Below are positions 46,221-58,105 of a stretch of DNA of 64,000 nt, piece after piece (positions within the stretch are counted from its first letter, which is position 1; every line of letters begins with the position of its first letter). The DNA is from Trema orientale (Eukaryota; Streptophyta; Magnoliopsida; Rosales; Cannabaceae). The stretch lies in the NCBI GenBank assembly GCA_002914845.1, contig JXTC01000063.1:38092-102091 (forward strand), written 5' to 3'. The position numbers and the translations under genes are program-made. Below the pieces are notes generated by a model. The model saw only the letters and a list, made by a program, of their open reading frames with translations. It was not told where the DNA came from and ran no database searches.

Positions 46221-46457
46221 CTAGTTTACAACTTTTGCCCTACCTCTAAATTTGTTCTTCAGAGTATTCAACAAATGATATATGCAAAAGCCATGATCAA
46301 TGTTAGGATACACTATTTCAATTACATGTGCAATGCCATCATGTCTGTCAAAAATTATTGTGCGTTCATCTCGCTCGCCTTTTGCTTCATTCAACTTGGT
46401 CAAGAACCATTCCCATGAATTATTATTCTCAGAGTCATCGATTCCAAATGCCAACAA
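46221..46457 (-). pseudogene. Mutator-like transposase core fragment
   Basis: The 78-codon minus-strand frame reads AFGIDDSENNNSWEWFLTKL, then IIFDRHDGIAHVIE, then HGFCIYHLLNTLKNKF. These match the MULE transposase core: the segment after the first Asp, the second catalytic Asp in DRH, and the Cys-x2-His motif. The same segments occur in the intact gene at 61.4 kb (AFGAVDSENNDSWMYF, SDRHPS, HGACIHHI), so this belongs to a related but distinct element. Only a fraction of the gene remains. Confidence 0.8.
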
Positions 46458-46475
46458 TACTGGCCATTTCTAGAG

Positions 46476-46503
46476 AGGGAAGTGGGGAGGGGGGGGAGGG
46501 GGG
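46476..46503 (+). other. G-rich tract, possible G-quadruplex
   Basis: Four G-runs of at least three bases in 28 bp (GAGGGAAGTGGGGAGG and on), immediately upstream of the transposase fragment on its coding strand. G-quadruplex formation is a prediction from base pattern only. Confidence 0.5.
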
Positions 46504-46759
46504 AATACTGCTTTACAATTAGCCTACAATGGAAAATAGACTGTGATAACGTGTCCCAAATATTATGAACTATTGTCACACAAAATATGAATACTTCGGA
46601 AAACGTCGGTAGTAACATTGGAAAAGTGTCATAAATAATGTTACAAATGTTCACACAAATTGGACTATATCTTACATTATATTTTTCTAGATCTAGAAGG
46701 AAAAATATTTTTAACATAAATACTCAGTCAATTAAAATAAGGTCACACAATCTGTGATT

Positions 46760-48053
46760 AAATGTAACAGAAATTATAATTTTTTTGATGATATTTTATA
46801 AAAGTAACAAATAAAAGATGGCCTCTTCGAAAAAGAAAAAAAAAACAAATGAAAGGTAGTAACTTTTGTCTACTCTTTCCTAACAAGAAAAAAAATTTGT
46901 TGACTCTTTCACCTAAAAGATACTTTTAGTTGATCTAAAGAAAAAAAAAAAATAAAAAAAAAGATACTTTGGCCGATAATATTGAAATGCAAATTATTTC
47001 TATCTCCGAAAACTACCGAAATTGTCAAAAATTACTACTACAATTGTCATTTTGAAAAAAACAATTATGAAAGTCATTTGTAGTCAAAAGACTACTAAAC
47101 ACATAAATTTTCCTTTGATATGTTAGATAAGGAAAACTCTATGATAATCTAACTCGTTATTGACTCAGTATCAATCTCAACCTTCGTGATATTTTTCAAG
47201 TGAGTAGAGGTTTGATATTTGAATATATTCAAATAATGAGATTTGTCTCTATCCTTTTGTGGAATCCCTAACTGGTTGGCAAAATTGGGTAAGTACACAA
47301 TGTAAGCTGAATATCCATTTCTGAATATTATTAATTATTAATTACCAAGAATCCTATTAAGAGTAAGACACTATTCTTTAGTTGCAACATGACACGATGT
47401 TGAGATCAAAACACGATCCTTTTTTTTTTTTTTTTGGTTTTTTTGCTATAAAGCTCAAAACACATCTATAAAGCACAAAAATTACAAAATAAGTAACACT
47501 TGAACGCCTAGCAAATGAGATATTGCTCTTTCTTTTGCCATTTAAATACTCTAGTCGAAACATAGAAATTATACTTTTAATTTTCATGTAGTATGGTCAT
47601 ATGTAATTATTGATAAAACTTTTAACAAATTATATTTAGTCTGGGCCTTTCGGGCAGGTGCTAACGTGGTCAAATTAGATTAATGGAAATATTCTTCTCA
47701 CCTTATGAGTCGTACAAATTGTTTCGAAATATTTGCAACTTTGTTTCGTCAAAAATGTTTTATCAAGTATGTTCAATTTATTCAAGCCAAAAAAAAAAAA
47801 AAAAAAACTGAGTAGGTTCAATTAAATTTTTTTGTTAAATACATATCTCTCTCATTATTAATTAATTAATTTTTTATAATCGAAAGTTTGAAATCAAATT
47901 AATTTGTATTTTTCTTAGTAGATTCGAAGCACTATATATTTTTCCTTCCCGTGAAAAAGTGAAATAAAATTGTATTTTCCTTCATTATTGAAAATAATTG
48001 CTCCTAAAAGCAAATATTTTATATTTGTTACTCGAAAAAAAACTTAAAAGCGT
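46760..48053. other. Intergenic, upstream of the tautomerase gene
   Basis: AT-rich with poly(A) and poly(T) runs (47418-47435, 47790-47807). No gene recognised; the last few hundred bases are presumably the MDL2-type promoter. Confidence 0.4.
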
Positions 48054-48203
48054 ATGATACGAGACGTTATCTTGAATGTCTGGTTTTGGCACAAGCCTTA
48101 TTCTTTAGCTCTAGCTCTGAATCTGAATCTGAAGAAAGATACACATACATACACACCCAAAAAGGGAGAGAGAGAGAGATTGCGAGTGAATGTGTGCGTG
48201 AAA

Positions 48204-50864
48204 ATGCCGACTTTGAACCTGTTTACGAATATGCCAGTCGACGCAGTCGTCGCCTCTGACATTCTCAAGGACGCCACCAAAGCTGTTGCTAAAATCATTG
48301 GCAAACCTGAATCTGTACACATCTCTCTCTCTCCCCATATATCTATAATCTACATATATAATGTATGAATTGACGTGCGTGTATGCGTAACATGTAGATA
48401 TAAGCTGTGTCTTAACTTCATGCTGTGTTTTGAATTGTGACCATAAACTGTTCGATGAAATGCCTGACTCAATTTCGACCATCTTTTCAATAAAGCTTCA
48501 TACTTTTTCTCTATTAAACAGATATTGTAATCAGCTTTTGCAAGACTTTTTTGGGTTTCTATCTTTTTTCTTCTTCCTGTTATTTATTTCATTTTTTTGG
48601 GATTAAATCCCGGGTCAAATGTACGTCTGTTTTTGCGAGTTCTCGTGTTGGTTTTTTGACTTAGTTTTTAAGTGAGACTCCCATGTTGACTAGTATAAAG
48701 CTTTAAGTTTTAAGTCATAGTTTGTAAGGTTTGGTTTTAAGTTTGTTCTGAGTTTTTGTACCGTATCGAGGTGGCTTTCCGTGTCCATATATCCCAAACA
48801 CCATAATGTTCCTACCTTGAACCGATGACTCTTCCATTGGGAACAAGTGGGCTTACCACACTGCCAAGTCCTTTGCGCCAAGAACTTGATGATGTTTTAA
48901 GTTTTTCTTCGTGGGATTTCAAATTTTTCTTCATTTTTTCCTGACTATTTATGTTCACACACATATATCACTCACACTAACACAACTGAAAGCAGGAGGT
49001 GTGGTGCATCTTTGATGGTCTACAGGGTACAAATACGTGTGAGTTGCTTCGTGGTGGCAAAAGCTTAGTAAGCTTTTCAAGTTCCATTATAATAACTTCC
49101 AGTAATGGCTACTGGATGGTAATAAGAAATGGATGGACCTTCTTATTAACTTTTATTAATACTGACCTCAAATTTATACATCATATTCTTTATAAAACTA
49201 TTTAAAATCCCAGTATTCAGTACTCGAGGCTCAAGCATTGTATCTTGCCTGTTTTGTTTATGGAATCGTTTGACCTGTTCTCTTTATCTTTTCGTTTAGT
49301 TAGCTTCAACCATTAAAACATTTATGTCATATCATTGTGCTCCTTGGAGAGCAACTCTTTCTCTGTTATGTGGTGCTTACCGTACAGAAAGCATTCATAT
49401 GTTTTCTCTCCTAATTGTTCAGTATGTGATGATTTTGATAAATGGGGGAGTGCCAATTGCATTTGGTGGCACTGAAGAACCGGCTGCCTATGGCGAATTG
49501 ATCTCCATTGGAGGCCTTGGACCAAGTGTCAATGGAAAACTGAGTTCAACTATTGCAGAAATTCTGCAAACTAAGCTTTCCATAGACAGCTCTCGCTTCT
49601 ATATCAAATTTTACGATGTTGCGGTACGTTAAATTGACTCATTCTTTTGTGGCTTTTCCTTGAATTTTTATCCTCCTTATATGTTTTTTTTTTGGGGTTA
49701 CTGGGACTATATGTCAGTGATGCTTTCAATATTGACGACACAAGAATGACTAACTTTCTCGAAGTCTTACTTGGTTCAGTTATAATAAGGGAGCTGATGA
49801 CACGATTGCAACTAAACAAAGTGTTAGATGCTTAGCTAAGATTGTCCTAATACACAATTAAACTTCTTAGAATTTAACAGTTCCGCTATTAAGGGGGAAG
49901 TTAACAAATATAGGAGAAACAAGAAACAAGAAAGCAAAGAAGGGATATACTAGGAGAATAAGAGAGAGTACAGACAGAAATCCATGCCTCAAGAGCAGAA
50001 AATTAAGCTGAAAGTATAAGCAAATTTCATTCTTAGTCCACACTGTTACCATCTCTTCAAATTGTCATTTGTAACATTAAACAGTTTATGACCCCAATTA
50101 CCCTTATCGGAATTTAAAAAAAAGGACTAATGGTGGCTCTATTCCCCATTAATGTGTTGGGAGAGTAGACTAGGGTGTGGCAATAGAGCCACCTAGATTA
50201 ATTATCCTGTTTGCAAACTTTTGGGAAACTCTAATTTCGGTCTTTGAACCTTAAAACTTGTTGTTTTGGTCCTTAAAGGCTTTAACTTTCAAAATTATTC
50301 TCCGGTAGTCCATGGATACTTATTAGTTTGTATTAAGGACATATCAGTACTTCGTACAAAAATTGAGTTTAGGTTTTTGTCTTTAAATTAAAAAATAAAA
50401 AAGAAAAAAAAAAGGTTTCATTTGAGTCCCTCTCTGAGGAAGATTTAATAGAAAAATGTTAAAAATGATTGAAAGAGAATAGTTCCGGATGTATAAAGTC
50501 CAAAGATCAAAATGAGACTTTAGTTTAGGGACCAATGAAGTAATTAATTCTAAAAAAAAATTGCCATTGTCACATGAAGCTTTATTATGACTAATTACGA
50601 TAGATCTTTACCAGAAATATCAGTGCGCTAAACTGTTAAATGCAAGTGGCAGAATTTAATTGATTTGATTTTTTTTCCGTGGATGAGGAATAAATTGATT
50701 AATAAACTCTCAATTCTTTAGAGTAATAGACTTAAAAGTTACATCTAATTGTCATTCTAGTTTATTAGCTTCTTGTATTAAGTCCATTGTTTACTGAATT
50801 GTTCTTGTTCATCACTCTATGGTTGCAGCGGCCATTCTTTGGGTTTAATGGCTCAACGTTTTAA
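48204..50864 (+). CDS. MDL2: MIF/D-dopachrome tautomerase-like protein, MDL2 type
   Basis: Plant homologue of macrophage migration inhibitory factor, a small homotrimeric tautomerase-fold protein; the plant proteins have weak or no tautomerase activity and are linked to stress and immune signalling. Exons: 48204-48314 (donor TCT|GTACAC), 49423-49623 (GCG|GTACGT), 50829-50864, giving 115 residues, the family length. The start was chosen because the family needs Pro right after Met (MPTLNLFTN); an upstream in-frame ATG at 48054 would bury that proline. Pro2 and the Lys of GKP (K34) are present, as are GGTEEPAAYGELISIGGLG and the ending RPFFGFNGSTF. Animal Tyr95 and Asn97 equivalents are not obvious, as in other plant members. 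There is no SKL end, so it is expected in cytosol or nucleus rather than peroxisome. A GA repeat (48162-48178) lies in the leader. Confidence 0.95.
50223..50547. mobile_element. Degenerate MITE-like element in the last intron of MDL2
   Basis: The left part CTAATTTCGGTCTTTGAACC..TTTTGGTCCTTAAAG and the right part AAAGATCAAAATGAGACTTT..TAGGGACCAATG are imperfect inverted copies. Elements with GGTCCYTAAA ends are common in plant introns. Its edges are soft. Confidence 0.4.
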
Positions 50865-52190
50865 AACACACTTGTCTTGAGTAACATTCCGGTGGAATTC
50901 GTAAGCTTTAAACCATGTACTGGAAGCTGGTGGTGGATTGATCTTGCCTTAAGTTGACGTCAATATCTTTCTATGGCATGTTTACTTAACCCCCTCAATG
51001 AGAATAAGTTGACTCGTGGTAAATATTTCTCGAGTTTTGTAACAAATAGATGTTTTTTTCCCCTTTATTTTAAGAAATGGACGCTTTTTTCATCTCTTTG
51101 TTAAATAGCGGCTTTTTCTTTTCATCTTTTTGCTAAAGGGATAAAGGGCTGTTTCAAGACATTAGTATATTAATTTTATGTTTCAATGGTATATAAGTGC
51201 ATCAATTTTAAAATGATTGTGTACTGTACACTGAAAAAAATAAAAAATAAAAAATAAATAAAAACCCGGATACGGCCATTTTGCTAGTGTTTTTGAGGGA
51301 GACATTTACTAAAGTATGGTTCAATATTCGGCCATTTGGCTCAAAGACCCCATATTTCTATTTGATGTGTACTTAAAATTTTAAAATGGAAAAATATGAT
51401 GAGTCGCACTTGTCATAGCGGAAAACAAAAGGAATAATTCTCTCGACTCAATTGTTAGGAATAACGTCATTCTTTATGATCCATTTTTCAATTCTTATTA
51501 TTAAATTCTTAATAAAATATTTTTTTCCCATTAAAAAATCACTTTTTAACTCAGATATTTGAGAAATTTAGTAATTTCACAGTATTCCAACACTTTATTC
51601 AAGCAAACGCATCGATGACGTTCTTAATGTTTCTTATTCCAATTCATGAAAACTAGGTGAAAAGTTGATTGAAAATAGAAATAGTGATATATTTTCTCGT
51701 TGAGTTCCTTTCTCTTGCGCTTTTTTTTTTTTTTTAGAACTTTTTTATTAACTGATGTTTTATCTTAAAGTCTTCTTAGATAAGCTTACTGTACCTAAAA
51801 AGATGGGTTAAAGGACAAAAGAATTTCAATTTGCCAAACGCAAAATAAGACTAATAAAAATGAGAATAAAACACAGTGATTCTTTAAAGTGAAAATTACA
51901 TAAATTATCTCCATTATGCTTTTTCCGCTAAATAAAATTAATATTTACGAAAATTGGTGTCAGGTTCTATCCCATTTGTTGTAGAAACAGGACCAGTCAC
52001 ACCCTAATTGCTCCATATAGGTCCCACGGAAAGCTGACAAATGGTCCAATTCGACTGGGAGTAACCGGTTTCGGCAATCGGTTGGAGTTTTCCGCCAGGA
52101 AAATGTAACATTTTAATATAACTAATAAGAATAAATTTGTGATTGAAGATGAATAATTTGGGGCTGAAAAGTCAATTTGCCTTGACATAT
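50865..52190. other. 3' flank of MDL2 and intergenic DNA
   Basis: No gene recognised. 51960-52090 is less AT-rich (ACCGGTTTCGGCAATCGGTTGG, an imperfect hairpin). Confidence 0.4.
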
Positions 52191-52194
52191 TAAA

Positions 52195-52765
52195 AATGAG
52201 AATGTAATCGGGTAATACCATACATGTTTTTAGTAATGTATGATAGAATTGATAAACGGGAACTCAACAAGAGAGTCTAATGCAAGACATGTCACAAATA
52301 ATGTAAGCAATAAGAATATTCGTTTTATTTTATTTTTTAATTATAGTATTTGTAAGAATTAATAATCTTTTATTAAAAATGATAAATACCATCAGTAGCA
52401 AAAGCAAAGGAGGATCGGTGGCATGAATCAGCTGCTATTGAATGCAAGCCAAGCCAATGGGATAAGATTATTAGAAGAACAGGCAATATTCTTTCTGGGA
52501 CTTGGATTAGCGGCATATCCGCTCTTTTCAAGAAGCAAATGGACAAAGGAAGTCAAATGTCACGCTTCCATGATTTAGTTAATTTTTGGCCGAGTAAAAC
52601 CATTAAAATTGACAACATAATCTGCTAATACCATACACGTTTTAGTAATGTAAGAAAGAAATTAATAAATGTTGTATGATTTAATAAACGGGAACTCAAC
52701 GGGAGATGTTAATGCAAGACAAGGTATAAATAATTTTTGATACAAGAATTTTCGTTATGTATTTA
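52195..52765 (+). repeat. Pair of diverged ~150-bp direct repeats
   Basis: 52195-52345 and 52615-52765 share TAATACCATACANGTTTTAGTAATGTA, AAACGGGAACTCAAC and TAATGCAAGACA in the same order. The 270 bp between them are less AT-rich. It could be a small element with terminal direct repeats or a local duplication. No primer site or purine tract was seen, so it is not called an LTR element. Confidence 0.5.
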
Positions 52766-52769
52766 ATAA

Positions 52770-53418
52770 CAATTAAACATGATATACAAATATAATCCAT
52801 GTTTAATTAATGTATGAATGAAGTTTTTTTTTACTAATATAATCCATGTTTAATTAATGTATGAATGAAATGTTTTTTTATAGTATAATTAATTAAAAAA
52901 AAAACTGAATTTTTGTTAATATAGAGGTATAAGGTTGTAGGAAATAATGAATTGTTCGTGGGAAAATGAAAGTACTATTACCAAAATTGAAATGCCTGAA
53001 CATAATATAGAAGTTGTATTATTTAATGGTCATTTCACACGTAATTTAATAATAATAGCGTATGATTTATGTAATATGATAATATCGTATTAAAATTGAA
53101 ATAATTGAGTGGTAGTATTAAATGAAGCCTACTAAGTAAGATCATAGATGTCATGATTTAGGAAATAAAACAATGGTAGGAAGTTTATATATAAAAAGGA
53201 AGCAAAAGTCAAGAGAGATACAACAACAGAATTTGTTTAGCTGAGTTACCACATGAAATCAGATCATTCATTGTAAAATCAAATTTTGTGCCCATTCCTT
53301 GATCTGATACAATGTTACTAGATGATAGCCTTAATTGTCTTAGAACTGAGGCATGTTTTTCGCAATTTCTTGCATCATGGTGAACAGCATATTATCATGC
53401 AATGTATCTTTCGAAGAC
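52770..53418. other. AT-rich intergenic DNA
   Basis: A 36-bp direct repeat (AATCCATGTTTAATTAATGT..) occurs at about 52795 and 52842. No gene recognised. Confidence 0.45.
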
Positions 53419-53718
53419 CCTAAAACTCCGTTTGGAATTTAGATTTTTAGAGGGAAAGAAAAAAAATTTCAAAGGATTTCATTTTCTCTTTTTTGGATTG
53501 AAACAAAAAACGATAGAATATTTTTTCAAAGAAAAGTGAGAGTTTAATTTGATGTTATTTTCTAATATATAGAATGTTAACACATTAATTAGTATAACCA
53601 AAAATTTTTAAAATAAAGTTCTTTAAATTTTTGGGAAAAATATTTTTCTCTTTCTTTTTCCATAACTTTTTCTTTGTAAATTTTTTTCCTCCGAAATCTG
53701 GGTTCCAAGCAGAACCTA
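53419..53718. mobile_element. MITE with CTNCGTTTGGAA-type ends
   Basis: The left end CTAAAACTCCGTTTGGAATTTAGA and right end TCTGGGTTCCAAGCAGAACCTAA are inverted copies. The inner sequence is also largely self-complementary (GAAAAAAAAAATTTC, CTTTTTCCATAAC). Ends of this kind are typical of common hAT-like plant MITEs. Confidence 0.5.
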
Positions 53719-53849
53719 AATGCGTAGTACCTTTTTCTTTTTTTCTCTTTTTTTTTTTTTACAATTAAAAGGTCATCGATAATGTTAGAGTTATCTTGAT
53801 TAAGTCCACGAGTAATTTGGTTGTCTCCTTAACAGCAAAATCTCTATTT

Positions 53850-55090
53850 AGTTACCTAATCACTGGGTTTGAATCCTCACAGATCTTAAGTTTTGCAATT
53901 TTCATTTTCTTAGCTAAATCTAAGCCCACAACTAATGCCTCATAGTCAACTTCATTATTGGAATAGGAAAAAGCTAACTTCACTGCTTTCTTGAAAATAT
54001 CTCCCCAGTTGTTTGAAATGACTACTCCTATGCTCTCATTTTTCATAGAAGCTCCATCAAAATAGAGCACTCATTATTCCTCTGTTTTTTCCACGCCAAT
54101 AACATCTAATTCCTCTTGACACTTAGCATACTTAAGGAGATCAACTAGAGCTTGATTCTTAATAACTTTAGGTTTTTCAACAATTATACCCAACTCACTA
54201 AGCATAAGCATCCCTTTTGTATGCTTTCTAGTCAGGATAGGTTTCTATAAGAGGAGCTTAATAGGATCTAAATTGGTGGTTACCCTGACCGTGTGTGTGA
54301 GCATGCAATGATTGAGCTTTTGGACTGCATTCATCAAAGCAATACAAGGCCTATATGCCATTGAGTAATTTTTCTCTGGCCCCTTGAGCAGCCTACTAAG
54401 ATAGTAGACTAGTCTCTCGACCTCATCTGCTCTTGAGCAATCAGCACACCTATGGCTTCATCTGAAGCAATCAAGTATACCAAAAGTTCTTTGTTAGGTA
54501 TAATCGCAGTCATTACTTAAGGGTTTATCAAAACTTTCTTGATTTCTTCAAATGCTTGTTGGTACTCTAGCTCCTATTTATATTTTATACCTTATTTAGT
54601 GAGTTGGTGTAACAACTTGATAATACTAGCCAAAGCAGGAATAAATCTCCTTAAGTAAGAAAATTTTCCAATAAATTCTCTAAATTGCTTGAGATTTTGT
54701 GGAGGTTTGATCTCTAGGATGGCCTTGGCTTTATTTTCACCTTTCTAATTCCATCATTGTGAACCACAAATCCCAGAAATTTACCTTTTGATACTTCAAA
54801 AGCACACTTCAAAGGGTTCATCCTCAAATCATATTTTCTGCACCTATCAAAGTCTTCTCTTAAATAGTTCAAGTGTTGTTCTTTCTTTCTAGATTTGACT
54901 ACCAAGTCATCCACATAATCCATTAATCCTCCACACAGTCATAAATGATGCCACAAAAAATTACTCTCATGATTTTTTTTTTAAGGTTACCCCTACATTT
55001 TTTAATCCAAATGGCATTACAATGTAGTAAAAATTACCAAAGGGAGTTTTGAATGCAATATTTTTTGTATCTTCTGGATCCATCTTTGTA
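53850..55090 (-). mobile_element. Ty3/gypsy retrotransposon fragment
   Basis: A fossil fragment read leftward: reverse transcriptase with the YVDD active-site box near 54915, then a segment with FREFIGKFSYLRRFIP near 54650, and an RNase H-like domain starting LYFDGAS near 54065. Two RNase H-type regions after the reverse transcriptase suggest the Tat/Ogre lineage. No LTR, primer site or integrase was seen. Heavily broken and old. Confidence 0.8.
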
Positions 55091-55094
55091 TTTA

Positions 55095-55747
55095 GATTTT
55101 TTCTTTGTATTTATATCAGCCTTTTATTTGGTAAGACTATTTTTCAATATTGTGATTTTTTTAAAGATCAATTTTTAGTTTATACTAGTTGATTTTTTTA
55201 TTTGAGTATATTAGTATTTAATAATTAAGATTTTTTTTCTTTTTTTTATAGATTAGTTTTTTTAAAGTTAATAATTTTAATTTAATTAATTTAGTGATGA
55301 TTTTTCAATTGATTTACCTTTATTACACTATTATTCGAGTAATTAATTTTTCAATCAATTTAATTCACCAAAGTAAACAATTGTTATTAATTGCATTCTA
55401 CCGAAACAAAAAGCAAATCAATTAATTAAAAATTTATCCAAACATGAAACTTGATCGATTAGTTTTTTTTTTCAAACTCATTGTTCAATTTTGAGTGAGA
55501 TATAATGTTTCAGTTACTTTATGTTTTTTTATTATAATTTTTTTCATTAAAAATTTTTAATTAATTGATGTTTATCCAAAAACAATTAAAAATTTTTAAT
55601 TATTAAAAAAAATAAAAGTAATTTTTAATTATTTTGGATGGAAATAAGTCAATTTTAATTTTATGGATTGATTTTGAGTGATAAACATTTTTTATTATTC
55701 GTATAAAATCAACTTTTCAATCAATTATTCTTCCTCGTTAAAAAAAG
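55095..55747. other. AT-rich DNA with TTAATTAA-type words
   Basis: Repeated AATCAATTAATT / AAAATTTTTAATTATT words. No gene recognised. Confidence 0.4.
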
Positions 55748-56020
55748 GCTCTTATAACAAAATGATCGAATTTTGAGCCCAGTTTAAGTAAATATCTGTT
55801 TTTACTATAGCAAAATATCTGATACATATATTTATATACTGAGTGTATAATATTATATACCTAGTATAAAAATTTATATACTCAGTATGTTAACTGAAAT
55901 TGGTAGATAAGTATATCTACTAAGTGTAAAAATATATATATTTCGACATTCAGCTATGAAAAAGTGAATATCTACTTAATCAAATTCAAAATATTGATCA
56001 TCCACATAAATTTCTCTTAA
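55748..56020 (+). repeat. Interspersed repeat family C, copy 3
   Basis: Begins CTTATAACAAAATGATCGAA; contains TATATACTGAGTGTATAATATT and GGTAGATAAGTATATCTAC; ends CATCCACATAAATTTCTCT. Same orientation as 36524-36810. Confidence 0.6.
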
Positions 56021-56327
56021 AAAATTGTTCATCAACGACATTAATATATGCTATATAGCTTCTTTTTACGTGTTTTAGAAAAATGTTAAGTACTAATGTG
56101 AAAGTTGGCTAATTAAAGCATTTGGGCTTTGATCAGATAGGGGCATCCTTATCAACTCTTAATATGGGCCGGTAATTTAGAGGCTTTGCTCAAGCATTTT
56201 GCAATTTATTCTAAACCATGCAGTCATTTTGCTATAGATCCTAAAATAGTGGCTATTTTTTATACGTGTCTCCCTACTTCGATTATTTGGCTAAGAAACC
56301 CAAATGGATATTTTATTTTTAAATAAT

Positions 56328-56472
56328 GGGGCTTAACTAATGACCACCACTTACTATAAATTTAAAGAAAAATAACACACACTCTACTAAGACTTGAACT
56401 CCTAACTCCCTCTAAACTCATACACATATCCCTTAAGCCTTAGACCAGCTGAGCTAGTCCCAGTTGGCTATT
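56328..56472 (-). repeat. tRNA-like SINE remnant
   Basis: On the minus strand, GGGACTAGCTCAGCTGGTC (box A-like) is followed by GGAGTTCAAGTCTTAG (box B-like) and the body GTGTGTTATTTTTCTTTAAA, ending TTAGTTAAGCCCCAT. The body matches 15345-15415. No strong A tail was seen. Confidence 0.5.
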
Positions 56473-56589
56473 TGAGTGTAGTATGATTAAAACCCTTTGA
56501 CAAGGTAATCAAAGTAAGAGGTAGTTGGCCATTACGCAAGCTTTAGCTTACGTTAAATGGATATATATATATCTATGTTGGCATTTAAT

Positions 56590-58105
56590 TTCTCTATTGT
56601 CCTATGTCTATGCTTAAAATATACTAGCGGTTATCGCAGTATAAATTAAGATGTCGATCCCACAGAGAAGTAAATCAACAATAAAAAGTAACGAAAAATA
56701 AAAATAAAAATTGAAAATAACAAAAAATTATCTGAGCAATAAATTAAAATAATTACAGAAATAATAAGTGAAAATGCCAATATGAGAAAATCAAGGCTTC
56801 AAGATTCACTTAATTGTTCGTTTAAGTGTTACCAATTTTAATTCCTATTAATTACTCAATTATATGTTTCACATCCTAAATACATAATCGGAATATATAG
56901 CAATTACGAACAAATATTAATCTAAAGTATTCAATATGAAAAATTCTTCCAATTAATACCAAAAAGAATTTATCTTACTAGTTATCTAAGGTCGACAATA
57001 TATCACAGAGATAATACTGCAGTAAAATATCAACTAATAAAATAAATATAATTATGATCTAATTTAAATCACTACATAAAGAAAGCATGACTGAATTTAT
57101 ATGAGAAACTAGAAAATAATAATAACTTGAATTAAAAATACTGAAGAATTTAACAAACCAAATATATAAGCGTTGAAGCACTCTCAGGAATCAAAGCTAG
57201 AAAACAAAAAAACTAAACAACTAAGATCATCTCTCTAGCCTATCTAAAAACTAGCCTGACCTAGAACTCATCTCACACACTCTCTCTAGAAAAAGTAGAA
57301 TTTTCTCTCTCAAAATTGGTGTCTTTTTTTCTCCTCACGTTTTGACTATTTATAGCTGAGTTTGGAGTGTTATGCAAGTTCCCACGTTTCTAAAGATGGC
57401 TTCTGATTGGTCATGTGACGTGTAAAACTCCCACAATTCCCTTTTCTCTTTTCTCTCTCTTCCTCTTCTTTATTCACGTTTCTGGGCTGTGGGAATTAAT
57501 CCGGTGCAGTCGAAAGATGTAAACTCAGCACTAAACTCGCGTCTGATTGGTTAATGAAAAAACTGGAATTATTGCGTGGTGTTGTGTAAGTAGAGGACAA
57601 TCCGGTTGCACGGGAGTGAGAAACAGCCGATTCGGCACGGCCTGGCAGTAGCTGCAGATGCGGGGCCTGCATGTCGGCTGCTTTCTCACTTGCCTGCTCC
57701 TTCGCGTGAGATACACACGCCTGTCTGATGACCAGAGCCTCGAATTGATAACTGAGATCGCGCCTGGAGTCCATCTCCCACTCGCGAGATTGGCTCTTCA
57801 TTTTTTCGATTTTTCCTTTTTTCTTTTTCTTTTTTATTTGAATCTGAAACAAAATAAAATAAGTTAAATAAATAAAACAAATCATAATCTAAATTAAATA
57901 AATTCCTAATCTAATTAAATCAAACTAAATTATCCTAAATTAAACTAAATAAAATTAAATACCTAAAATCTAATAAAATTAAATCTAAATAGTAAACATC
58001 AAATTAACTATAAATAACTTAAATTAAATGACACAAAAATACACAAAATATCTAAGTAAAAGAACATAAATAACTCTATTTCCATAGAGTTATCATCCTA
58101 ATGGC
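56590..58105. mobile_element. Non-coding repeat, possible non-autonomous Helitron
   Basis: Low-complexity A-rich flanks surround a distinct core (57200-57830) with a TATA-like and CT-rich region. The right edge has a perfect 10-bp hairpin (ATAACTCTAT TTCC ATAGAGTTAT, 58072-58095) followed by CATCCTAAT, as in a Helitron 3' end (hairpin, a few bases, CTRR, T). A matching TC start at an A|T site was not clear. The open frame at 57496-57885 (minus) shows no family. Confidence 0.3.

Noticed and set aside
46158-46522. Plus-strand frames opposite the Mutator-like fragment
   Set aside because: The minus-strand frame carries the MULE core motifs; the others are antisense.
48054-48203. N-terminal extension of the MDL2 frame from an upstream ATG
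   Set aside because: The fold needs proline directly after the initiator methionine; the conserved start is at 48204.
57496-57885. 129-codon minus-strand frame
   Set aside because: No family resemblance, lies in a non-coding repeat candidate, and overlaps another frame of similar quality.
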